Positions 26,795 to 36,500 are shown, counted from the first letter of the stretch. The stretch: DNA of 64,000 nt from Thalassospira alkalitolerans (GCF_002115745.1 NZ_JFKB01000008.1:62001-126000); one strand, 5' to 3'. Numbers and translations: made by a program. The notes: generated by a model from the sequence alone, not told the origin.

Positions 26795-27109
26795 TCAGTT
26801 CGGCGAGCACGGGTTCCCTGCCCCACACGGGTTAACCGCCGCACATGGGTTCATCGCCGCACAGGGGTTAACCACGCCTGGCGCTGCCGCACAAGGATTG
26901 GTTGCACCACAAGGATTGTACGCGGCACACGGATTCGCGCCACACGGGCTTGCTGCACAAGGATTATATCCCGCACAGGGGCTTGCCGCACATGGATTAG
27001 CAGAACAAGGATTCGCCGCACATGGGTTCGCAGCACACGGATTGGCTGCGCATGGATTCGCCGCACAAGGATTCGCAGCACAAGGATTCGCCCCGCAAGG
27101 GCTGCAGCC
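26795..27109 (-). repeat. 15-bp tandem repeat array within the NPC gene
   Basis: About 18 degenerate 15-base units, each encoding a five-residue N-P-C-A-A type repeat; six consecutive units at about 27000-27080 are nearly identical. Later units are longer by 3 to 15 bases but keep the reading frame. Such arrays can gain or lose units by slippage. Confidence 0.85.
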
Positions 27110-27253
27110 AACGGGTGGCGGCGTAGCCATTGCCGGGTTTGCAATGGCGGGTGGATTGGCCGGTATGCTGGTATGGCTGTAGTGATCAAACGCCACCGCA
27201 CCGGTTGCAGCCAGCAATACAGCACCAAACAGGATTGTATTTTTTTCACTCAT
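26795..27253 (-). CDS. Asn-Pro-Cys-Ala-Ala repeat protein, cysteine-rich, unknown function
   Basis: A 152-residue protein with one hydrophobic N-terminal segment (about 6-22, TILFGAVLLAATGAVAF) that is a signal peptide or membrane anchor. From residue 49 to the end it is nearly all repeats of five residues, consensus N-P-C-A-A, with variants such as SPCAA, AYNPCG and AMNPCA; 19 cysteines in total, no charged residues in the repeat part. I know of similar low-complexity NPCAA proteins in proteobacteria but of no established function. Its start overlaps the stop of the YeeE-type permease gene (ATGA), after an exported rhodanese, so it probably serves periplasmic sulfur or thiophilic-metal handling: a carrier or sink for sulfane sulfur, or a copper-type chelator. 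The frame is real: repeats keep phase, and it is translationally coupled. Confidence 0.75.
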   Translation of the reverse strand: MSEKNTILFGAVLLAATGAVAFDHYSHTSIPANPPAIANPAMATPPPVGCSPCGANPCAANPCAANPCAANPCAANPCAANPCSANPCAASPCAGYNPCAASPCGANPCAAYNPCGATNPCAAAPGVVNPCAAMNPCAAVNPCGAGNPCSPN

Positions 27254-28479
27254 GACTTTTTAAACCCGTCCATACCAAATACCGGGCGCAGCGCAACACC
27301 GATCCAGCTTCCGGCGAATGCCGCAACAAACCACAACCAGCCATGCAGACTGCCCGATGCGATGCCGCTAAAGAACGCGCCGATATTGCAGCCAAAGGCC
27401 AAACGCGCGCCATATCCCATCAAAATCCCGCCAATGGCCGCTGCCAAAAGTGATGAAAATGGCACTTTGACCCGGGGCGCAAATTTTCCGGCAAGGCTTG
27501 CCGCCAGCGCCGCCCCAATCACAATACCGAAATTCATCACCGAGGTATTATCCGCCAGCACCGAATTCGAAAGCGCTTTGGCCGGGCCTGCCCAATTCCA
27601 GAATTCCCAGGTTTCAACCGAGATGCCGAAACCTTGGGCAATTTTCGCGCCCCAAAGACCAAACCCGAAGGTGATCGACCACGGATGCCCTGCGGTTAAA
27701 AGGGTCGCAACGTTAAGCCCCGCCAACAACACACCCGTCGCAACAAGCGGCCATGGGCCATGCAGCAAACGCCGCAAACCAAACCCCGTTGGTTGATGGG
27801 CCAAAGTTTCCAACGATCCATGGGCACGTTTTTCGACCCAGATGGTGATCAGTGCAATCAGCCCCAGCCCGCCAAAGGTCACACCCAATCCACCCCAGAT
27901 ACCATATTCACGGCCAAGGCTTATTGCGGGCAACGATGGAAATTCAAGCCACATCGGCAGATGGGCCGTGCCAATCACCGCCCCGATGATAAAGAAAGCA
28001 AGGGTTAGCAACATACGCGCACTGCCGCCGCCGACAGTAAACAACGTGCCCGATCCGCATCCGCCGCCAAGCTGCATACCAAGGCCAAACATAAAGGCCC
28101 CGACCACAACCGACACACCAACCGGGGCGATTGCCCCGACAATCGGCGTGCCCAAGGGCGATCCGATGGCAAGCAACGGAATAAAGGCCGCCGCCGCCAC
28201 ACCGATCATCAAAAGCTGCGCGCGCATCGCCCGCCCGCGCCTTTCAACTGAAAACCGCCGCCAACCGCCGGTAAACCCGAACGAGGCATGATAAAGGGCA
28301 AAGCCCAGCAATCCGCCAAGGCCATAAAGCACACCCTGATGGATATCAACGGCCCGCGAAATCAAAACCGCGACAATCACAAACAGGATGGCAATGACAG
28401 CAGCGGGGCCTTTGTCAAAGGTAAAGCCCGGCACTTTAGAACCGGTAGATACACTAGCTTCGGACATGGTGGCGCTCAT
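27250..28479 (-). CDS. YeeE/YedE-family transporter, sulfur compound permease
   Basis: Inner-membrane protein of about 409 residues with some nine to ten helices. It shows the family's duplicated motifs, GFMFGLGMQLGGGCGSGTLFTVGGGS in the first half and GARLAFGCNIGAFFSGIASGSLHGW in the second. Both contain the conserved Gly-Cys (GCGSG, GCNIG) that in the thiosulfate transporter TsuA lines the pore and hands the substrate along by cysteine contact. The likely cargo is thiosulfate or another sulfane compound. The longest frame starts with GTG at 28539 inside a strong hairpin, which I reject; ATG at 28479 or 28467 is more likely, though neither has a good ribosome binding site. It lies between the rhodanese and the Cys-repeat protein. 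Confidence 0.88.
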   Translation of the reverse strand: MSATMSEASVSTGSKVPGFTFDKGPAAVIAILFVIVAVLISRAVDIHQGVLYGLGGLLGFALYHASFGFTGGWRRFSVERRGRAMRAQLLMIGVAAAAFIPLLAIGSPLGTPIVGAIAPVGVSVVVGAFMFGLGMQLGGGCGSGTLFTVGGGSARMLLTLAFFIIGAVIGTAHLPMWLEFPSLPAISLGREYGIWGGLGVTFGGLGLIALITIWVEKRAHGSLETLAHQPTGFGLRRLLHGPWPLVATGVLLAGLNVATLLTAGHPWSITFGFGLWGAKIAQGFGISVETWEFWNWAGPAKALSNSVLADNTSVMNFGIVIGAALAASLAGKFAPRVKVPFSSLLAAAIGGILMGYGARLAFGCNIGAFFSGIASGSLHGWLWFVAAFAGSWIGVALRPVFGMDGFKKS

Positions 28480-28504
28480 ATAATCGGATGATAATGCAAA
28501 CAGG

Positions 28505-28532
28505 AACGGAACCGGTTGATGCCGGTTCCGTT
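28505..28532 (-). promoter_or_regulatory. Strong hairpin between rhodanese and YeeE-type genes
   Basis: Perfect 11-bp arms AACGGAACCGG (28505-28515) and CCGGTTCCGTT (28522-28532) around a 6-base loop. It starts 42 bases after the rhodanese stop and ends 26 bases before the likely permease start. On the minus strand a weak T-rich stretch follows, so it may be a leaky terminator or an RNA-stabilising stem that lowers permease expression relative to the rhodanese. A TATAAT on the minus strand (28545-28550) suggests a possible internal promoter. Confidence 0.6.
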
Positions 28533-28574
28533 TAATCACGCTTTATTATAGTCGCGTTACGCCGGTTTTTCGAA

Positions 28575-29498
28575 TTATTCCGGAATAACCACTTCGCGCG
28601 CCGGATCAGCCGCCCATTCGGTCATGGAGCCGTCATACATGCGGGTTTTCTTGTTGCCCATCACTTCAGAAAGGCCAAACCACGCAACCGATGCCCAATG
28701 ACCGGTATTGCAATAGGTGATTTCATCGCCGTCCTTGGCAACACCGGCGTTTTCCACCAGTCCTTTGATCACATCCGATGTGACAAAGGCGCCCTTCTGA
28801 TCGTTATAGAATTCAGACTGGGAAATATTGACCGCCCCCGGGATTGCACCGGCACGGGCCACAACACCGCTTTTGCTTTGACCTTTGTACTGCGACACCG
28901 GGCGGGCATCGACAAGGGCAACACCGCTTGCACGGGCCTTGGCAACATCATCGGCCGTTGCCAAAAGTTCCGGGCGGAAATTAGCATCAAAGGCCACTTT
29001 GACGGGATTGACTGCATCCTTTGAAACAGGCTTCGCCGCCGCATCCCATGCACGCTGGCCACCATCAAGAATGGTTACCGCGTCATGGCCCAAAACCTTG
29101 AACGTCCAATAAACACGGGTCGCCGACCCAAAGTCCGAGCTGTTCTGACCGGCCGGGACAATAACAACCTGTTTGTCGTTATCAATGCCAAGGCTGCCGA
29201 TCCGCGCCGAGATCACATCAACCGGCGGCAACTGGCCAACAACATCACCCATCTTTGCGCGCCAGCCAAACTTGCCATAAGGCGCATAAACCGCACCGGC
29301 AATATGACCCGCATCATAGGGGCTGCCTTCTTTGGTCATCGAACGGATGTCAACAACCACCAGCGACGGGTTTGCAAGATTATCCGACAGCCAGGTCGCA
29401 TCGACCAATGGCTTTTCTGTCAGACGTTCGGCCTGTGCAGCATTGCCGGCAAAGACCAAAGCCACCGCAGCAACGGCAGAAAAAATAAGAGAGCGCAT
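28575..29498 (-). CDS. Exported thiosulfate sulfurtransferase (rhodanese), two-domain
   Basis: Periplasmic protein of 307 residues. Signal peptide about 1-23 (ends AAQA-E). Two rhodanese domains: the first (about 30-150) has lost the active cysteine (VIVPAGQNSSDFG in place of the loop); the second (about 165-300) is active, with C263 in the loop Y-C-N-T-G-H-W. It moves sulfane sulfur from thiosulfate or a persulfide to a thiophilic acceptor. A good ribosome binding site ACGGAGA precedes the start and a promoter-like TTGACA lies 65 bases upstream. It heads the operon with the YeeE-type permease and the Cys-repeat protein, and would load or unload sulfur outside the inner membrane. Confidence 0.9.
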   Translation of the reverse strand: MRSLIFSAVAAVALVFAGNAAQAERLTEKPLVDATWLSDNLANPSLVVVDIRSMTKEGSPYDAGHIAGAVYAPYGKFGWRAKMGDVVGQLPPVDVISARIGSLGIDNDKQVVIVPAGQNSSDFGSATRVYWTFKVLGHDAVTILDGGQRAWDAAAKPVSKDAVNPVKVAFDANFRPELLATADDVAKARASGVALVDARPVSQYKGQSKSGVVARAGAIPGAVNISQSEFYNDQKGAFVTSDVIKGLVENAGVAKDGDEITYCNTGHWASVAWFGLSEVMGNKKTRMYDGSMTEWAADPAREVVIPE

Positions 29499-29541
29499 GG
29501 GGCCTGTCTCCGTTTCGTGAATTAGGGAAATCTGTGGAACT

Positions 29542-29569
29542 TATGTAATTACCGCACATCTTTTGTCAA
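29542..29569 (-). promoter_or_regulatory. Promoter of the rhodanese operon
   Basis: On the minus strand TTGACA (29564-29569), a 16-base spacer and TACATA (29542-29547). Immediately upstream lies an AT-rich inverted repeat, AATTAATAAAC (29574-29584) against GTTATTATTAATT (29596-29608), which may be a regulator site, perhaps for the TetR protein encoded just upstream, or an UP element. Confidence 0.6.
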
Positions 29570-29651
29570 TAATAATTAATAAACATAATTTTTTTGTTAT
29601 TATTAATTCGACGACAAAAACGACGGTATATAAGTGGCATATATTAAGCAA

Positions 29652-30386
29652 TCAGGGTCGCAGCCCGTTCAGATAGCGCGCATATTCACGCGCAAAGGCC
29701 TCGTGAGTTTCACTGTTACGCATTGAAGGCGGACGGGTCAGGAAGCCATGCAGGGTGGCAATGATGAATTCCGCGACCGAGGATGATTCAATATCGGTAC
29801 GGATGGTTTTGTTAAATTGCCCACGGCCAAGATGCGATGCCAGCCCCCGCCGCCAATACCGATAAACCCCATCAATGCGTTTGCGCAGGCTTTCGTCAAG
29901 TTCCGCCGCCCCCGAGGCAAGCCGGGCCAACGGACAGCCCCCGTCAAGCAACTCGGGCGCATTTGCCCCTGAAAGGCAATCGACCTGCCCCATCAGAACC
30001 GGCAAAACATCATCCACACCGTCAAGCGGCCCCAGCCAGACATCGTTGATATATTGCGGCAGGCATTCTTCGATCACCGCATGCACCAATTTTGCCTTGC
30101 CGGGGAAGTGGTGATACAGCGCCCCTTTGGTCGTCCCCGTGCGTTCTAATATCTGATTGATCGAGGCCCCGGCAAAACCAGCCATACGGATTTCATAAAA
30201 TGCGGCATCAAGGATCAGTCGGCGCGTTGCCTTGGGGTTGCGCGGCTGGCGCGTCGTCAAGGCGGTTTGCGATTGATCCACCACCGCATTGCCATCCCCG
30301 CCTGCATTTGCATCCGCATCCAACGGGCCATCCGGCTGGGAAATCCGGGCCAGTGCGGCGGTAATGCTGAACGGCGGTTTGCTCAT
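29652..30386 (-). CDS. TetR-family regulator
   Basis: Transcription factor of 244 residues. The helix-turn-helix (about 55-100) reads TRRLILDAAFYEIRMAGFAGASINQILERTGTTKGALYHHFPGKAKLV, a clear TetR/AcrR pattern. The ~50 residues before it are polar, Ala/Asp/Gly-rich and unusual for the family. The C-terminal ligand domain resembles TetR_C-type domains of the YxaF/AcrR group. Start at 30386; an upstream frame to 30485 is less likely. It lies directly upstream of the rhodanese operon on the same strand, with the AT-rich inverted repeat between, so it is a good candidate to control it. Ligand unknown. Confidence 0.85.
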   Translation of the reverse strand: MSKPPFSITAALARISQPDGPLDADANAGGDGNAVVDQSQTALTTRQPRNPKATRRLILDAAFYEIRMAGFAGASINQILERTGTTKGALYHHFPGKAKLVHAVIEECLPQYINDVWLGPLDGVDDVLPVLMGQVDCLSGANAPELLDGGCPLARLASGAAELDESLRKRIDGVYRYWRRGLASHLGRGQFNKTIRTDIESSSVAEFIIATLHGFLTRPPSMRNSETHEAFAREYARYLNGLRP

Positions 30387-30700
30387 AATTCTCAATCTTG
30401 TGCCATGATGGGAAAGGCCGGGGTCAGAACCCGACCAAGGTTCCCCTGTTTTCGATCCAAGGTCAATATCCCAACGTTGACACATCCCACAACGACAGTG
30501 GCATGTTCACGCAAGCCATCAACATCGTGTTTGATCATGCAGGCCCTTGCAATTCCATGCAAACCGGGCTCTATTGGCGAGATTGCATGGCCGCGAACCG
30601 GTCCCGGTATCCGGCGGGTAAAGCCGCCGATACAGACAGTTAACAATACGACGCCAACCAATGCCAAGCGATCATCGGGTCGCATTCGATCGGGAAGCAG
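30387..30700. other. Spacer between TetR and NAD kinase genes
   Basis: No convincing gene; an open frame on the minus strand here has no ribosome binding site and no family-like features. A TTGACA at 30477-30482 on the plus strand lacks a good -10 partner. The nadK and argE promoter should be here. Confidence 0.45.
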
Positions 30701-31468
30701 ATGCACGTTCATTCCATCGCCTTTGTCGCCGCCGAAACCAAGATCGCACAGGATGCGATGTATCGGTTAAAGCATCGATATGGCCATGTTTCGCCTGAAA
30801 CCGCCGATGTTATTGTCGCACTTGGCGGTGATGGTTTCATGCTGGAAACCCTGCATCGCTATATGGGCCGCAAAGTGCCGATCTATGGCATGAACCGGGG
30901 CACGGTTGGTTTTCTGATGAATGAATTTCGTGAAATCGATCTGACTGAACGCATTCATGATGCCCAGACGGTCGAACTTCACCCGCTTCAGATGGAAGCC
31001 CACACCATGCAGGGCGAAAGCCTGTGCGCGCTGGCAATTAACGAGGTATCGCTGCTGCGTGAAACCCGTCAGGCCGCCAAGCTGCGCATCAAAATCGACG
31101 GGGTTGAACGCCTTGCCGAACTGGTTTGCGATGGCGCACTTGTCTGCACACCGGCCGGAAGCACGGCTTATAACCTGTCCGCCCATGGGCCGATCCTGCC
31201 GATGGGAAGCGGCCTTTTGGCCCTGACCCCGATTAGCCCGTTTCGCCCGCGGCGCTGGCGCGGTGCGCTTTTGCCACATGGCGCCGAAGTTGTATTTGAT
31301 ATTCAGGACCCGCAGAAACGACCCGTTTCCGCCGTTGCCGATTATACCGAGGTCCGTGACGTATCGCGCGTGATTATCCGCGAAGACCGCAGCATGAAAA
31401 TCAAACTGCTGTTTGATCCCGAACACAATCTTGAAGAACGCATTCTAAAGGAACAATTCGTCGAATGA
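30701..31468 (+). CDS. nadK: NAD kinase
   Basis: Cytosolic enzyme of 255 residues that phosphorylates NAD to NADP with ATP. The family motifs are GGDG (42-45) in [12 protein letters not shown], the NE pair in [10 protein letters not shown] (about 113), and the Gly-rich loop [20 protein letters not shown]. The length matches the shorter alphaproteobacterial form. The next gene, argE, overlaps its stop by 4 bases, so both are likely co-transcribed, although the pathways are only loosely linked (NADPH is used in arginine synthesis). Confidence 0.93.
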   Translation: MHVHSIAFVAAETKIAQDAMYRLKHRYGHVSPETADVIVALGGDGFMLETLHRYMGRKVPIYGMNRGTVGFLMNEFREIDLTERIHDAQTVELHPLQMEAHTMQGESLCALAINEVSLLRETRQAAKLRIKIDGVERLAELVCDGALVCTPAGSTAYNLSAHGPILPMGSGLLALTPISPFRPRRWRGALLPHGAEVVFDIQDPQKRPVSAVADYTEVRDVSRVIIREDRSMKIKLLFDPEHNLEERILKEQFVE

Positions 31469-32652
31469 GCGCCCCAAACACCCCCGCCATGCCATCTGCC
31501 GCCACACTTGACTGGCTTGCCAAACTGATCCGTCATCCAACGGTCAGCCTGACACCTAATCTTGAACTGATCCAACAGGCTCAGGATTATCTGGAAGACA
31601 TCGGCTATCTTTGTGCGGTTGTGTTTGACGAAAGCAAAAGCAAGGCGAACCTTTATGCCACCATTGGCCCCGCCGTTGATGGCGGCGTGATCCTTTCGGG
31701 GCATTCCGATGTTGTTCCCACCGAAGGCCAAAACTGGGCGTCTGCCCCCTATGTCACCGATATTCGCGGTGACAAGCTTTATGGTCGCGGCGCATGCGAC
31801 ATGAAGGGCTTTCTGGCGTGCCTGATGAGCAAAGCCGAAACGTTTAGAAATGCCGATTTGCGCGTGCCGGTCCATTTCGCCTTTACCTATGACGAAGAAG
31901 TCGGCTGTCTTGGCGTGCCAAGCCTGGTCGAAGCAATCAACGCCCTGCCCCACAAACCCGCGATGTGCATTGTTGGCGAGCCGACCAATATGCAGGTCAT
32001 CACCCAGCACAAGGGCAAATATTCCGCCCGTGCGCATTTCACCGGGCGGTCGGGCCATTCGTCACTTCCGGGCGAAGGTGTCAACGCGGTTGAATTTGCC
32101 GCCGAATTTGTGGTTTTCCTGCGCCGTCTGGGCCAAAAATTTCGCAATGAAGGCCCGCATGACGATGAATTCCTGCCCAACCATACGACATTCCATAGCG
32201 GCGTGATCCATGGCGGCACGCAACTCAACATCATCCCGCAGGATTGCTATGTCGATTTTGAATTCCGCAACCTGCCCAATCATGACCGCAACGAACTAAA
32301 GAGCCTGATTTTCGATTATCTCGACAACACCCTGATCCCGCAAATGCGCGAGATTTATGATGATGTCGGGGTCGACATCGAAGTGGTGTCTGATATGCCC
32401 GGTCTTGCGACAGGTGATGACGAAGAAGTCACCAAACTGGTCATGGAACTGACAGGTGCCAATACCACCGGCAAGGTCAGCTTTGGCACCGAAGCCGGGG
32501 TGTTTTCCGCCATGGGCGATATTCCGACCGTGGTTTGCGGCCCCGGAAGCATCGAACAGGCCCATAAGCCCGACGAATTCATCGAACTGGATCAATTGGC
32601 CCGTTGCGAAAAGTTTTTGGACAAGCTTCTGGCTGTATTAGTGCGGAAATAA
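31465..32652 (+). CDS. argE: Acetylornithine deacetylase
   Basis: Zinc-dependent M20 family amidohydrolase of 395 residues that removes the acetyl group from N-acetylornithine in arginine synthesis. Metal and catalytic residues are visible: H80 and D82 in SGHSDVVP, D112 in RGACDMKG, E144/E145 in YDEEVGC, a Glu in VGEPTN, and the final His in QAHKPDEF. The dimerisation domain lies at about 190-300, with [18 protein letters not shown] close relative, succinyl-diaminopimelate desuccinylase, is less likely given these motifs. It overlaps nadK and is followed by a terminator-like hairpin. Confidence 0.9.
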   Translation: MSAPNTPAMPSAATLDWLAKLIRHPTVSLTPNLELIQQAQDYLEDIGYLCAVVFDESKSKANLYATIGPAVDGGVILSGHSDVVPTEGQNWASAPYVTDIRGDKLYGRGACDMKGFLACLMSKAETFRNADLRVPVHFAFTYDEEVGCLGVPSLVEAINALPHKPAMCIVGEPTNMQVITQHKGKYSARAHFTGRSGHSSLPGEGVNAVEFAAEFVVFLRRLGQKFRNEGPHDDEFLPNHTTFHSGVIHGGTQLNIIPQDCYVDFEFRNLPNHDRNELKSLIFDYLDNTLIPQMREIYDDVGVDIEVVSDMPGLATGDDEEVTKLVMELTGANTTGKVSFGTEAGVFSAMGDIPTVVCGPGSIEQAHKPDEFIELDQLARCEKFLDKLLAVLVRK

Positions 32653-32663
32653 ACCAAACTCCA

Positions 32664-32695
32664 GACGTGCCGATATCTTTCATACTCGGCACGTC
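32664..32695 (+). terminator. Terminator-like hairpin after argE
   Basis: Perfect 10-bp arms GACGTGCCGA (32664-32673) and TCGGCACGTC (32686-32695) with a 12-base loop, 11 bases after the stop. The T-run (ATTTTTG) comes only about 10 bases later. Confidence 0.6.
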
Positions 32696-32751
32696 CATAT
32701 GGATATTTTTGATCCAATCAAGCCCCCAAAACAGCTTGAATACTGTTCGGA

Positions 32752-33192
32752 TCAGGCCTTGGTCCGCACAAAGTCATCGCGGGTTTTAATTGGGAAAACA
32801 AGGTCATATGCCCAGTTAAACGCAAAGGCATACCCCATGAAGAACAGGGTAAATGATGCATCCATCAAGAATGCCTGCATCATAGGAATGCCAAGATACC
32901 ATGCGATAAACGGCAATAGCAGCACCAACAACCCGCCTTCAAAAATCATCACATGCAAAACACGTAACAGCAGGGTCTTTTGGACATGCCCCACGATACG
33001 TTTCATCACATGATCAAAAATCAGATTGTATAGATAATTCCAGCCTGCGGCGATTGTCGCACTGACAAGTGCGACCACCCCGATATTATGCAATGGCATG
33101 TCAAACAGCCACGCGGCAAGCGGGGTGATGATCACAAGACCGATGATTTCAAAGCTGATAGCATGACGAATGCGGTCTTTGACCGTACGCAT
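32752..33192 (-). CDS. PACE-family efflux transporter
   Basis: Small inner-membrane protein of 146 residues made of two tandem bacterial transmembrane pair domains, four helices in all: RIRHAISFEIIGLVIITPLAAWLFD and the later RVLHVMIFEGGLLVLLLPFIAWYLGI, the paired repeat start with conserved Arg-x-x-His and Glu. Such proteobacterial antimicrobial compound efflux proteins (AceI type) export cationic biocides by proton antiport or polyamines. Start set at the ATG at 33192, preceded by AGGAG. It is separate from the RND pump operon by a 375-base spacer with terminators. Confidence 0.88.
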   Translation of the reverse strand: MRTVKDRIRHAISFEIIGLVIITPLAAWLFDMPLHNIGVVALVSATIAAGWNYLYNLIFDHVMKRIVGHVQKTLLLRVLHVMIFEGGLLVLLLPFIAWYLGIPMMQAFLMDASFTLFFMGYAFAFNWAYDLVFPIKTRDDFVRTKA

Positions 33193-33437
33193 TTTACACT
33201 CCTGCAAAACTATCAGGTCGTCCCGAAACATTTTTCCTGAACCGCATCATCAAAAACACCCGGCCCGGAGAGGTCGTCCTCACTTTGCCGGGAATATAGC
33301 CGCATGCCTTGGTTTTGCAAGGAATGAAACAACTAAAAACCTGCCGTTTTTTCGGCGAAGAATTAAGATCATTTCATATAAAATATCCACAAGGCTTACC
33401 AAGCGACTTGACGCGTAACAGCGCAGCGGTCAAAACA

Positions 33438-33467
33438 AAAGGGCCGGTGCAAAAGCACCAGCCCTTT
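33438..33467 (-). terminator. Terminator of the RND efflux operon
   Basis: Arms AAAGGGCCGGTGC (33438-33450) and GCACCAGCCCTTT (33455-33467) pair with one mismatch around an AAAA loop; read on the minus strand it is followed by TTTTGTTTTG, a good U-tract. Confidence 0.75.
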
Positions 33468-33527
33468 CTTACGCACGCGCAACGGCGCGGGGTCGGGGGA
33501 CGATCTAAACCGTCGCGAGTGCGCCCA

Positions 33528-33559
33528 CAAAGCCGGTCTGTGTTAACAGACCGGCTTTG
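33528..33559 (-). terminator. Perfect 14-bp hairpin directly after the RND permease
   Basis: CAAAGCCGGTCTGT (33528-33541) and ACAGACCGGCTTTG (33546-33559) with a 4-base loop, 8 bases after the stop of the RND permease. A T-rich run lies on its right side (plus strand), so it may work best in the other direction, or in tandem with the hairpin at 33438. Confidence 0.7.
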
Positions 33560-33567
33560 CTTTTGGT

Positions 33568-36500
33568 TTATTCGCCCGGATGTTCGTGTGTGGCCCTGAC
33601 ATCGCCACGCTTTTTGCGCGACTTCGAAAAGGCCCCAACGATCAAGACAAAGAACAGCGGCACAAAGAAAATCGCAAGCACGGTGGCGGCAATCATCCCG
33701 CCCATCACCCCCGTACCCACGGCAACACGTGCCCCGGCACCGGCACCGGTACTGATGGCAAGCGGTAAAACACCAAGGGTAAATGCCATCGAGGTCATGA
33801 TGATCGGGCGCAAACGCTGACGCGCCGCCTCAATCGTTGCCTCAAGCAACCCCATCCCCTGATCATAAAGTTCGCGGGCGAACTCGACAATCAGGATGGC
33901 ATTCTTGGCTGACAGACCAATCGTGGTCAGGATCGCCACCTGGAAGTAAACGTCATCAGGAAGGCCGCGCAGCAAGGCGGCAATCACCGCCCCCAAAACA
34001 CCAAGCGGCACAACCATCATCACCGAAATCGGGATTGACCAGCTTTCATACAGTGCCGCAAGGCACAAGAAGACCACGACCATCGACAAGGCATAAAGCG
34101 TTGGGCCCTGTTCACCTGCTTCGCGTTCTTCATAGGAAAGCCCCTGCCATTCAAGGCCGACATCACCGGGCAACTTGGCAACGATTTCTTCCATCGCAGC
34201 CATCGCATCACCCGATGCAACCCCCGCTGCTGCTGAACCTTGAATGTTCAGAGAAGCAAGCCCGTTAAAGCGTTCCAGACGTGGTGATCCATATGTCCAT
34301 TTGGTGGTCGAGAAGGCCGAAATCGGTACCATCTCGCCCAGGTCGTTGCGGACATACCAATTGTCCATATCCTCGGGCATCATGCGGTATTTCGCATCTG
34401 CCTGCATATAGACCTTTTTGACACGGCCCTTTTCGATGAAGTCGTTGACATAGCTTGACCCCCAGGCGGTTGCCAGCGTGCTGTTGATGTCGGCAATATC
34501 GACACCCAACGCGCTTGCTTTTTCCTGATCGATATTGATGTCAAACTGCGGCATGTCATTCAGGCCGTTCGGGCGAACCCCAACAAGGCGCGCGTCCTGT
34601 CCGGCCATGCCAAGCAACTGGTTACGTGCGCCCATAAGCGCGTCATGACCATTGCCACCACGATCGACAAGCTGCATGTCAAAGCCGTTTGCCGTGCCCA
34701 GTTCAACAATTGCAGGCGGGGCAAAGGCAAAGACCATGGCTTCGCGGATATGGGCAAAGGCCCCATAGGCACGCCCGATTACCGCACCAACAGCCTGATC
34801 GGGACGCGTACGTTCTGACCAGTCCTTCATGCTGACAAAGGCGATACCCGCGTTCTGACCACTACCAGCAAACGAGAAGCCCGCGACGGTAAAGATACCG
34901 TTCACATTTTCCTTCTCGTCCTCCATGAAGTGTTTCTCAAGCTTCCGCAGAACCCCAAGGGTACGTTCCTGCGAGGCACCAGCCGGTAGCTGCACCATAG
35001 AGAACATGATCCCCTGATCCTCTTCCGGCAGGAAGGAACCCGGCAAACGCATAAACAGGAAGGCCATGCAGCCAACCAGAATGCCGTAAACGAACAAATA
35101 GCGCCATTTACGGTTCACAACATGGCTGACACTGCCCTGATAGAACCGGTTGGTTTTATCAAACCCACGGTTAAACAGACCAAAGAAGCCACCTTTCGCA
35201 TGTGGATCCCCCTTGGATGGTTTGAGCATGGTTGCGCAAAGCGCCGGGGTCAGAACGATTGCAACAATCACCGACAACACCATTGCCGAAACAATTGTGA
35301 TCGAGAATTGACGATAAATCGCCCCGGTCGACCCGGCAAAGAACGCCATCGGCACAAACACTGCCGACAGAACCAAGGCAATACCGACCAGCGCGCCGGT
35401 AATTTGATCCATTGATTTGCGCGTCGCTTCACGCGGCGGCAAACCGTCTTCATGCATCACGCGTTCAACGTTTTCGACCACAACAATGGCATCATCAACC
35501 AAAAGGCCAATCGCCAGAACCATGGCAAACATGGTCAATGTGTTGATCGAATACCCAAACGCCGCCAAAATGCCGAAAGTACCAAGCAAAACCACCGGCA
35601 CCGCAATCGTCGGGATCAGGGTGGCACGGAAATTCTGCAAGAAGACAAACATCACGAGGAACACAAGGATAATGGCCTCGAACAGCGTCTGGACCACTTC
35701 CTCGATCGAGATTTTCACAAATGGGGTCGTATCGTACGGATAAACAACCTCAATTCCTTGCGGGAAGAAAGGTTCCAATTCGGCAAGACGGGCCTTGACC
35801 GCATCTGCGGTATCAAGGGCGTTGGCACCGGTTGCAAGGTTAACACCGATACCGGTCGCATCCTGCCCGTTATAGCGCGCGACAACGTCATAGCTTTCGC
35901 CACCGATTTCGATACGCGCAACATCCCCCAGCCGCACCTGTGACCCGTCTGTATTCACACGCAACAAAACGTTGGCGAATTCATCCTCGGTCTGCAATTT
36001 ACTTTGGGCTGTGATGGTCGCATTGATCTGCTGCCCCGGCACAGAAGGGGCTCCACCGATCTGACCGGCGGTAACTTCGGTATTCTGGGCTTCGATGGCC
36101 GAACTGACATCCGAAACCGTCAGATTATAGGAAATCAGCTTGTTCGGATCGAGCCAGATGCGCATCGCATGCTGGGCCCCGAACACCTGAACAGAACCGA
36201 CACCATTCACACGCGCAATCGGATCCTGAATAGTCGAAACCACAAAATCCGAAAGATCCTGGGACCCCATCCCCCCATCGGCAGAGACAAACCCCATAAC
36301 CATCAAGAACGAGCCACTTGATTTCGAAACGGTGATCCCTTGCTGCTGAACTTCAGTCGGCAGCAACGACGTGGCCGATTGAAGCTTGTTCTGGACCTGC
36401 ACCTGGGCAATGTCCGGATCGGCTTCGGGTTCAAAGGTCAGGGTGATCGACGCACTGCCGTTCGAACTGCTGTTCGACGACATATAGCGCAGAAAATCAA

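Larger units (their letters stand above)
33193..33567. other. Spacer with two terminators between PACE and RND genes
   Basis: No gene seen. It holds two strong hairpins (33438-33467 and 33528-33559), both downstream of the RND permease gene on the minus strand. The part near 33200-33400 should contain the PACE gene promoter. Confidence 0.55.

Noticed and set aside
26795-27109. CRISPR-like array
   Set aside because: The 15-base units have no spacers and keep the reading frame; they are coding repeats.
28480-28539. Extra 20 residues on the YeeE-type permease with a GTG start
   Set aside because: That start lies just inside the arm region of an 11-bp hairpin, lacks a ribosome binding site and encodes a segment unlike the family.
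30392-30712. 106-codon minus-strand frame upstream of nadK
   Set aside because: No ribosome binding site, no family features, overlaps the nadK start.
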